Part shown: piece after piece, positions 1-4,752 of the stretch
How the letters are laid out: each line of letters begins with the position of its first letter
How positions within the stretch are numbered: position 1 is the stretch's first letter
DNA from: an uncultured cyanobacterium
GTDB lineage: Bacteria > Cyanobacteriota > Cyanobacteriia > Phormidesmidales > Phormidesmidaceae
Length of the DNA: 5,094 bases
Assembly (NCBI GenBank): GCA_938029995.1
Contig: CALHGI010000549.1
Location: 1 to 5,094, forward strand
Direction: 5' to 3'
The notes under the pieces: model-generated
The model's database searches: none
What the model was told of the DNA's origin: nothing
What the model saw: only the letters and a program-made list of their open reading frames with translations
Made by a program: the position numbers and the translations under genes

Positions 1-13
1 AGTACCGTCCAAT

Positions 14-81
14 GTGTAGGGTGGGCACCGCCCACCATCCAAAAGGGGAAAGGGTGTAGGGTGGGCACCGCCCACCGTCCA
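14..81. repeat. Two tandem palindromic repeats, 40-bp period
   Basis: Two 28-bp copies (14-41 and 54-81) differ at a single base (a at 37, g at 77). Each holds a perfect 7-bp inverted repeat, GGTGGGC/GCCCACC, around the triplet ACC (20-36 and 60-76). The bases ACCGTCCA at 4-11 match the last eight bases of the second copy, so a third, truncated or diverged unit may end at the left edge. Repeats built on GTAGGGTGGGC are common between cyanobacterial genes. Here they lie just before the permease, so they could act as transcript-stabilising or attenuating hairpins, or may simply be dispersed REP-like elements; function is inferred only. Confidence 0.85.
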
Positions 82-110
82 GAGCATATGTTGTAAGAAA
101 TTAATTAACC

Positions 111-1058
111 ATGGCAACAGAATCTCTCGGTCTATGGGGAATCCCTTTAGGAATCATCGCCGGCACATTACGCGGCAGTGCCCCCTTCTTATTCGTCAGC
201 CTAGGGGAATGTTTGACGGAAAAAAGCGGCAAGATCAACCTAGGCCTCGAAGGCACTCTTTTAATGGGGGCCATGAGTGCCTATGGAGTGTCCTATCTAA
301 CCCAGGATCTCGTTGGTCCCTTCTGGGCACCGTGGCTGGGGGTGCTGGCCGCCGGTCTCTCTGGCATGGCCCTAGGGGCTGTCCATGGTTGGCTATCGCA
401 ACAGCCTCGGGTGAATGACGTGGCCACGGGCATTGCCATGATTGTCTTTGGCAGTGGACTGGCCTTTTTCCTCGGTAAACCGTTTATTCAACCCCAGGCC
501 CCCCAGTTGTTTACCTTAGACTGGGGAAACTGGAGTTCAAGCCCGCCGCTCCAGGCCGCATTGAAGATTAGTCCGTTGTTTTTGTTGGGGGTGGCCATGG
601 CGCCGCTGCTCCACTGGTTCTTTCGTTATACCCGTTGGGGCCTATACATCCGCGCGGTGGGGGATAGTCCCCAGGCGGCCATGGCCATGGGAATATCTAC
701 GTTTAAGGTCAGGATGTTTAGCATTATTGCCGGTAGTTTCCTAGCGGGTATCGGTGGAGCTTGTTTGTCACTGTATTATCCAGGCGTTTGGACTGAGCGG
801 ATTTCCAGCGGTCAGGGGCTGATGGCGGTGGCGCTGGTGATTTTTGCCCGGTGGAATCCGATTCAGTGTTTGTGGGCGTCATTGTTGTTTGGTGGGGCCC
901 AAGCCATTGGTCCGGCATTTCAGTCGGTGGGTGTGGACTCTTATTATTATTTGTTTAATGCAGCCCCGTATATTCTGACATTGTTGATTATGGTGGTGAC
1001 CTGTTCGCCCCAGAGGACGCTGGTGGGGTTGCCGGGGGCATTGGGAAAGGAGGATTGA
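111..1058 (+). CDS. ABC transporter permease, nucleoside/BMP-type (BPD_transp_2 family)
   Basis: Inner-membrane permease subunit of an ABC importer, of the branch containing the second permease of nucleoside-type (BMP-dependent) transporters such as NupQ/YufQ. The 315-residue length is normal for that branch. The sequence shows about eight or more hydrophobic segments, the family block GECLTEKSGKINLGLEG (residues 32-48) followed by LLMGA, the cytoplasmic-loop motif RAVGDSPQAAMAMGI (181-195), which resembles the EAA-like ATPase-contact region, and SSGQGLMAVALVIFARWNP (232-250), typical of this permease type. The ATG at 111 was chosen because the family N-terminus (short, hydrophobic from about residue 8) starts there; no good Shine-Dalgarno precedes it. 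ATPase, partner permease and BMP-type binding protein are not in the window and are expected upstream. The substrate could be a nucleoside, purine or related N-compound; the sequence does not decide. Family call is firm, substrate is not. Confidence 0.93.
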   Translation: MATESLGLWGIPLGIIAGTLRGSAPFLFVSLGECLTEKSGKINLGLEGTLLMGAMSAYGVSYLTQDLVGPFWAPWLGVLAAGLSGMALGAVHGWLSQQPRVNDVATGIAMIVFGSGLAFFLGKPFIQPQAPQLFTLDWGNWSSSPPLQAALKISPLFLLGVAMAPLLHWFFRYTRWGLYIRAVGDSPQAAMAMGISTFKVRMFSIIAGSFLAGIGGACLSLYYPGVWTERISSGQGLMAVALVIFARWNPIQCLWASLLFGGAQAIGPAFQSVGVDSYYYLFNAAPYILTLLIMVVTCSPQRTLVGLPGALGKED

Positions 1059-1074
1059 CCTCTGATTGACCTCT
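1053..1074 (+). repeat. 11-bp perfect tandem duplication over the permease stop
   Basis: GATTGACCTCT occurs twice back to back (1053-1063 and 1064-1074). The TGA stop of the permease (1056-1058) lies in the first copy. It looks like a replication-slippage duplication just after the gene end and does not change the protein. Confidence 0.8.
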
Positions 1075-1086
1075 ATGCCTATGGCA

Positions 1087-1107
1087 TCTCCCCTTCCTAA
1101 GGGGAGA
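1087..1107 (+). terminator. 9-bp hairpin between permease and downstream gene
   Basis: TCTCCCCTT (1087-1095) and AAGGGGAGA (1099-1107) are perfectly complementary around a 3-base loop, CCT. No T-run follows directly; the nearest is at 1137-1142. A smaller 5-bp hairpin, ATGCC/GGCAT, sits just before it (1075-1087). This may be a weak terminator, or a processing or stability hairpin that sets different levels for the two genes. Structure is seen; role is inferred. Confidence 0.5.
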
Positions 1108-1157
1108 AATATGTTGGACATTGATCATCCCAATAATTTTTTTCGCTTGAAAACACC

Positions 1158-1547
1158 ATGACTGAAACTGTAAAGCTTGCTGTTAACGGCACTCTGATGC
1201 GGGGATTAGCCCTTAACCCTAACCTGCTCAATGTCAATGCCACCTTTGAACGGGATGCTAAAACAGAGCCTGTATATCGGATCTGGTCCATAGATGACAA
1301 CTATCCGGCGATGATTAAGGTTAGCGCTGGGGGCGTTGCCGTGGCGGTTGAAGTATGGCAGGTTCCCCTGGCAGGTTTGGGGGTTATCCTTTCCCAAGAA
1401 CCGCCGGGTCTGGCCATTGGCAAGGTAACGCTCCATGATGGAGAAGAGGTGCTCGGGGTGATTGGTGAACCGTTAACGGTGGAAGGGAAAAAGGAAATTA
1501 CAGAATTTGGTGGGTGGCGGGCTTATCACCACGCTCAGCAGGGTTAA
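1158..1547 (+). CDS. Allophanate hydrolase C-terminal-like (GGCT-fold) protein
   Basis: A 129-residue protein resembling, over its whole length, the C-terminal domain of allophanate hydrolase (AtzF/DUR1,2 type; AH_C family, gamma-glutamylcyclotransferase-like fold). Matching blocks are NGTLMRGL (residues 10-17), RIWSIDDNYPAMI (41-53), GGVAVAVEVW (58-67), EPPGLAIGKV (81-90) and EITEFGGWRAY (113-123). The N-terminal amidase half of allophanate hydrolase is absent, so this is the stand-alone form, often loosely annotated as 'allophanate hydrolase-related' or 'glutamyl-tRNA amidotransferase'. In the full enzyme this domain acts on the N-carboxycarbamate product of the amidase. It starts 99 bp after a transporter permease on the same strand, suggesting joint use of an imported nitrogen compound. 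The ATG at 1158 gives the expected family N-terminus; no clear Shine-Dalgarno is present. It could instead have a GGCT-like activity; I am confident of the family, not the reaction. Confidence 0.87.
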   Translation: MTETVKLAVNGTLMRGLALNPNLLNVNATFERDAKTEPVYRIWSIDDNYPAMIKVSAGGVAVAVEVWQVPLAGLGVILSQEPPGLAIGKVTLHDGEEVLGVIGEPLTVEGKKEITEFGGWRAYHHAQQG

Positions 1548-1606
1548 ACCATACAAAGCATCCATCAGGGCACATAAACCACGACTAAGAACAGCACAAT
1601 CACCGC

Positions 1607-1732
1607 TTAATCGTCGCTTTCATCATCAGGTGCCGAAACCATAGTGGCTGTGGATTTAGCACGAGTAGGGCTCCACAGAGCAACGAAAAATGTAGTATAT
1701 TTCTGAATATATTCGGAAACGCTGGTGGCCAC
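1607..1732 (-). CDS. Possible small protein or decayed ORF, GTG start (41 aa), unrecognised
   Basis: A minus-strand frame is open from 1771 to a TAA at 1607-1609. From a GTG at 1732 it encodes 41 residues with a balanced, protein-like composition: SEYIQKYTTFFVALWSPTRA in the middle and an acidic tail, PDDESDD. The same frame upstream reads WLKNLSWR before the GTG. An ATG at 1767 lies one frame off, and one extra T in the TTT at 1756-1758 would join it to give a 53-residue product beginning MGEFWLKNLSWR. I do not recognise a family. No Shine-Dalgarno precedes the GTG, and the plus strand is also open over part of the region, so chance is quite possible. Confidence 0.22.
   Translation of the reverse strand: MATSVSEYIQKYTTFFVALWSPTRAKSTATMVSAPDDESDD
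1700..1719. promoter_or_regulatory. 20-nt near-perfect palindrome, possible operator
   Basis: The 10-bp core GAATATATTC (1705-1714) is perfectly palindromic and, after one mismatched pair (1704/1715), continues as TTTC/GAAA outside (1700-1703 and 1716-1719). Such a dyad in an intergenic stretch about 125 bp before the secreted-protein gene would suit a dimeric regulator. It also lies inside the possible minus-strand small ORF, so it could be incidental. Confidence 0.35.
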
Positions 1733-1802
1733 GCGCCATGACAGGTTTTTCAGCCAAATTCTCCCATTTTTTCAAATTAATGTCGAACCCACTGATTTTG
1801 AC

Positions 1803-1808
1803 TATACT
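1803..1808 (+). promoter_or_regulatory. Candidate -10 box for the secreted-protein gene
   Basis: TATACT matches the TATAAT consensus at five of six positions and lies 37 bp before the ATG at 1846, which would leave a leader of about 30 nt holding the ribosome site. No good -35 box lies 16-18 bp upstream. An alternative pairing, TTGACT (1798-1803) with TGAATA (1821-1826), has 17-bp spacing but would start transcription on top of the ribosome site, so I favour TATACT weakly. Confidence 0.3.
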
Positions 1809-1845
1809 TTTGAAAAATTATGAATAATTTTTGAGGTGCAGCCCT

Positions 1846-2298
1846 ATGCCTTTTAGCAAAACTCTCGTTGTACTCTTGGGGATTTTAACCATTATTCCAA
1901 GTGCAACCATCAAAGCTGTAAATGCAAATACAACGACCAAAGACATACATAACGTAGCCCCTGAATGTATTAACTACATGATTACCTCCGGTGGAGAAAC
2001 AATCTGCTTAGACTCAGAACCTCCCGCCGCATCGGACCCTTCTCCAGCCGCATCGACAACCCCCGCTGAATCGGCCCCTACACCGGCTGCATCGACAGCC
2101 GACTTAGAATGTTCTCCTGAGCCAACTGCCGAGGTGGCTTCTGAACCTGGATCTGTTGGGGCAGTAGAGTCAGAGTCTATTGTGTCAATAAAGTCTCCGT
2201 CTGATCCTGCCACTGCGGCGGAATCTTCCCCTGAACCGCTGGCTGACGCAGCCTGTTCTCCTGACTCTTCTGTGGAAGATTTAGAGTCTTCTCCCTAA
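1846..2298 (+). CDS. Small secreted Ala/Ser/Pro/Glu-rich hypothetical protein
   Basis: A 150-residue protein of unknown function. Residues 1-28 form a Sec-type signal peptide: K5, a hydrophobic core LVVLLGILTII (7-17), and a likely cleavage after the AVNA at 24-27. The mature part has an ordered-looking segment with two cysteines (C41 and C54, around CINYMITSGGETICLD), which could form a disulfide. The rest is low complexity: PAAS occurs three times between residues 60 and 83, SPEP twice (90-93 and 128-131), with many Glu and Asp and two more cysteines (C89, C137). The acidic, unstructured tail suggests a periplasmic or surface linker-like protein. An in-frame TTG at 1831 gives a longer form, but the ATG at 1846 is preferred because GAGGT (1833-1837) is a well-placed Shine-Dalgarno and the signal peptide then begins normally. 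It converges on the sulfatase gene. Confidence 0.72.
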   Translation: MPFSKTLVVLLGILTIIPSATIKAVNANTTTKDIHNVAPECINYMITSGGETICLDSEPPAASDPSPAASTTPAESAPTPAASTADLECSPEPTAEVASEPGSVGAVESESIVSIKSPSDPATAAESSPEPLADAACSPDSSVEDLESSP

Positions 2299-2318
2299 TT
2301 TCCTATGGAGCAGTCGTA

Positions 2319-2373
2319 GGTGCGCTCCTAGCTCCGTTTCCCCCCATCATCGACCAATCCTAGGGGACGCACC
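2319..2373. terminator. Imperfect inverted repeat between convergent genes, possible bidirectional terminator
   Basis: The segment GGTGCGCTCCTAG (2319-2331) pairs with CTAGGGGACGCACC (2360-2373): 13 base pairs including one G-U, with A2367 bulged, around a 28-nt loop. It lies wholly within the 100-bp gap between the ends of the plus-strand secreted-protein gene and the minus-strand sulfatase gene, where a shared terminator is expected. There is no clear T-run on either side, so it is not a classic intrinsic terminator. Confidence 0.45.
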
Positions 2374-2398
2374 ATGCTCAACGGGATCAATTCCCACG

Positions 2399-4645
2399 TT
2401 ATCCTCTCGGCCTAGGCCCGCCGGGGCGTCGCGGTCTTTGGGGTCTACCATTTTGCCCCCTTTCTCCTGGGGGTCTCACTTCATTGCCAGGGGTCTGCCC
2501 CCCACCTTGCTTATCAAACGACCGATCCGTCGTGCCCACAAAGCATCCAACATAGTACGGAAAACTCTCCGTTGCATAATAAGCATACCCCTCACCAAAG
2601 TCCGCCCCATTGCACGCATCCAGATCCCCCAGACCCGACACATACTCCCAATCATCACGAAACGTCCCATCGTAGCGCCCCCCGGGAAAGGGCGCACCGC
2701 CGCCAGCGTCCACCCGTGGCCCCGCCTTGAGCCGATAGCTCGATTGCACCTGCCGCAGGCCACCCGCCGCCTCAACAAAGGGCGACCGAATCGGGAAACC
2801 ATCTGCAGCAAACCCTATCACTAGGCTCTCCGTCGGTAAATCACCTACACCGTGATAATGGTAACTACCATCGGGCTGCGTATGGGCAAAATGCTGATCC
2901 ATTCGAAACCCGTTCGCCTGATGCACCGGGTCAAAGCGCCAGGGTTGGTTCGGATCATTGCAACCGACCTTCTCATCACCCACCCCAAAGCAAGCCGCCG
3001 CCAGCATATCGATCTTGGCTCCATTCAGTAAGACACCATTGTTGGTTCGCAGGGACAGCGCCGTAGGCGTCGACGCACGGGTGGGCTGCAGCGGAAACGA
3101 TAGTTCGTAGGTTTGCGCTGCGACATCGTGCCGAAAGGACTGGCTACCATCATTAAAGGCATGGTCTGGAATACCATTGGCCGTAATCACACATCGGCCA
3201 TCACGCACCGATATTGCAACATTGCCATTGAGGTCACGCGCACCCAACACGTCCTGCCCCCTGTGGGAATAGCGTCCAGCCAGCAATTCACACACCGCTG
3301 GCTCGCTAGGGGCATCTTCAGTGTGCGTTCCGGCCCTCAGGGCCTGCCCAATTTCAATCAATTTCCGGCTTACATCATCCGATTGAATCGGGGTCTGTTC
3401 ACTCAGGTCGCTAGTGGCGAAAAGCTCGGTGCGACCATCGGAGTGATAAATCACTTTGTGTGTAGCATCCCGCACGGTCCACGCAACCGCATCCCCCCGA
3501 GTGCGCCATTCAGAATAGTTGTAGCCTCGTTCTGGCCCAGCTGAGCCATCGAGCAAGGGGCGAAAGCTCACACTACTGCTGGGGACATCGGTAGGCTGTT
3601 CAGATGAGGTGGCCAGCGCTGTGATCGTGGCAAAGACATCGGTGGCATTGACCAGGGCATCTTCGCGAACGGCTTTGCGCGCCACAGGACCACCCCCGAC
3701 GATCAGTGGGGTGCGGATTCCCCCCTCATAGAGGCTGCCTTTGACATGGTCTGGGGCAAACACTTGCTTGTCGCGGCCGCGCTTGGGGCTGCCATTGTCC
3801 CCCATAAACAAAATGACAGTGTTGGCCTTGTCCCCATCGGGTAGTCCCGCCACCAGGCGGCCGATCTCGGTGTCCATAGCTTCTACCATGGCCCTGTACT
3901 GCTGCTCGGGACGCTGGGTGGGTGTTGCCTCAGCGATTAGCGATTGCGGCGGTGCATGAAAGGGCGTGTGGGGGGCGGCATAGGCCACCCAGGTAAACCA
4001 AGGTTGGTCCTCGGGATTTGAGCGAATAAACTCCAGGGCCAGGTCCGTTACTTTGGTGGTGTGGTAAGTGCGCTCCTGGGTCTGGGTGCCATTGTCGGTG
4101 AGGGTCCAATCGTCATAGTCGTCTAGATTGAAGAGATTTCCTGCATAGCGGTCAATGCCAAAGCGGGCAGGATGGTTGGCCTCAGCATTCGGCCCGCCCA
4201 AATGCCATTTACCAAACACACCGGTGGCGTAAGGGGTGGCTAGATCGCTGGCCTTCAAACGTTGCTGAATGGTTGGGGTGGTGTCGGGCATAACGGCTGG
4301 CACATAATCGATGGTCGATTCAAAGCCGTGTTGCCCGGTAATCAACGCGGCGCGTGTTGTGGTGCAGGCAGGGGTAACCCAGAAATTTTCAAAGACCACC
4401 CCTGCAGCGGCTAGGGCATCAATATTGGGCGTGCGTGGCGGTGTTTGGCTGATGTTGTAAGCGCCTAGGGCATCAATGCCAAGGTCATCAGCAATGATGA
4501 GTAATACATTGGGGGGTGCGGTGGCGTCTGGTAGGGGAGTTGCGATCGCTAATTCATTTTGCAAAACCGTCCCCTGGTCCTGCCAACACCCGAACACAAT
4601 GACCATCACCGCCACTAAGAACGTTGTTTTAAGAAACCGTTTCAT
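2399..4645 (-). CDS. Sulfatase-YHYH domain fusion, predicted lipoprotein
   Basis: 748 residues. Residues 1-20 look like a lipoprotein signal (KRFLKTTF, hydrophobic VAVMVIVFG, then C20; the lipobox VFGC is imperfect), so export and membrane anchoring are likely. Residues about 45-440 form an S1-type sulfatase: metal-binding DD at 53-54 in PNVLLIIADDLG; active-site ACTTTRAALITG with C94 as the candidate formylglycine; GKWHLG (145-150); APHTPF (224-229); GDNGSP (282-287) with D283 and N284; and VKGSLYEGGIRTPLI (301-315). The canonical motif is CxPxR; here the proline is a threonine. Residues about 475-705 match the YHYH domain: NGIPDHAF (490-497), SYHYHG (594-599), GFAADGFPI (611-619), DGTFRDDWEYVSGLGDLDAC (659-678) and ATESFPYYVGC (691-701). 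A basic Pro/Arg/Gly tail (about 714-748) ends it, as in other YHYH proteins. The ATG at 4645 has GGAGG at 4653-4657. The gene seems monocistronic. Substrate unknown: sulfated polysaccharide or another ester is possible. Confidence 0.94.
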   Translation of the reverse strand: MKRFLKTTFLVAVMVIVFGCWQDQGTVLQNELAIATPLPDATAPPNVLLIIADDLGIDALGAYNISQTPPRTPNIDALAAAGVVFENFWVTPACTTTRAALITGQHGFESTIDYVPAVMPDTTPTIQQRLKASDLATPYATGVFGKWHLGGPNAEANHPARFGIDRYAGNLFNLDDYDDWTLTDNGTQTQERTYHTTKVTDLALEFIRSNPEDQPWFTWVAYAAPHTPFHAPPQSLIAEATPTQRPEQQYRAMVEAMDTEIGRLVAGLPDGDKANTVILFMGDNGSPKRGRDKQVFAPDHVKGSLYEGGIRTPLIVGGGPVARKAVREDALVNATDVFATITALATSSEQPTDVPSSSVSFRPLLDGSAGPERGYNYSEWRTRGDAVAWTVRDATHKVIYHSDGRTELFATSDLSEQTPIQSDDVSRKLIEIGQALRAGTHTEDAPSEPAVCELLAGRYSHRGQDVLGARDLNGNVAISVRDGRCVITANGIPDHAFNDGSQSFRHDVAAQTYELSFPLQPTRASTPTALSLRTNNGVLLNGAKIDMLAAACFGVGDEKVGCNDPNQPWRFDPVHQANGFRMDQHFAHTQPDGSYHYHGVGDLPTESLVIGFAADGFPIRSPFVEAAGGLRQVQSSYRLKAGPRVDAGGGAPFPGGRYDGTFRDDWEYVSGLGDLDACNGADFGEGYAYYATESFPYYVGCFVGTTDRSFDKQGGGQTPGNEVRPPGERGQNGRPQRPRRPGGPRPRG
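4542..4549. other. HIP1 octamer
   Basis: GCGATCGC, the highly iterated palindrome of cyanobacterial genomes, lies inside the sulfatase gene. It is the only copy in the window and is used here as a clue to the host lineage. Confidence 0.8.
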
Positions 4646-4652
4646 CTCTTGG

Positions 4653-4657
4653 CCTCC
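4653..4657 (-). promoter_or_regulatory. Shine-Dalgarno of the sulfatase gene
   Basis: On the minus strand GGAGG precedes the ATG at 4645 with a 7-nt gap. It is the strongest ribosome site in the window and fixes the start of the lipoprotein signal. Confidence 0.75.
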
Positions 4658-4699
4658 AAATAAGAGGGCTGGCCTTTAACCACCCAGCCTGCAAAAAAC

Positions 4700-4712
4700 A
4701 CGTTGCCAACGT
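4700..4712. promoter_or_regulatory. Perfect 13-nt dyad in the sulfatase leader, possible operator
   Basis: ACGTTGCCAACGT has 6-bp arms around one central base. It lies 55 bp upstream of the sulfatase start and about 24 bp downstream of the candidate -10 box, where a bound repressor could block transcription. A second inverted repeat, GGCTGG/CCAGCC (4667-4672 and 4684-4689), lies nearer the ribosome site. The regulator is unknown. Confidence 0.4.
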
Positions 4713-4735
4713 TTATTTTGGCCTTCGCGCGCCGT

Positions 4736-4741
4736 ATTATG
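4736..4741 (-). promoter_or_regulatory. Candidate -10 box for the sulfatase gene
   Basis: Read on the minus strand this is CATAAT, five of six matches to TATAAT, about 90 bp before the start codon. No recognisable -35 box lies at the usual distance, so an activator-dependent or different promoter is possible. Confidence 0.3.
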
Positions 4742-4752
4742 CCCTCTTTGAG

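Larger units (their letters stand above)
1548..1845. other. Intergenic region, 298 bp
   Basis: It lies between the allophanate-hydrolase-like gene and the secreted-protein gene. It holds the unproven minus-strand small ORF (1607-1732), the palindrome at 1700-1719, an inverted repeat CTGTGG/CCACAG (1648-1653 and 1673-1678), and the promoter and ribosome site of the next gene. No RNA gene was recognised. No clear terminator follows the gene ending at 1547. Confidence 0.6.

Noticed and set aside
82..110. Possible NtcA (GTA-N8-TAC) site before the permease, expected for a nitrogen gene
   Set aside because: A GTA is present at about 92-94 region but no TAC occurs eight bases later; no convincing site was found.
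134..1121. Alternative frames on both strands across the permease gene
   Set aside because: Their composition is not protein-like and they overlap a complete, recognisable permease.
1611..1706. Plus-strand frame containing ETIVAVDLA, reminiscent of an IS110 transposase N-terminus
   Set aside because: Only about nine residues fit; the following residues do not match the IS110 pattern and the frame stops at 1704-1706.
1831..1845. TTG start giving a five-residue longer secreted protein
   Set aside because: The TTG overlaps the GAGGT ribosome site of the ATG at 1846, and the shorter form begins with a normal signal peptide.
2438..3544. Plus-strand open frames of 128 and 143 residues opposite the sulfatase gene
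   Set aside because: Shadows of a GC-rich gene whose minus-strand protein has clear family motifs throughout.
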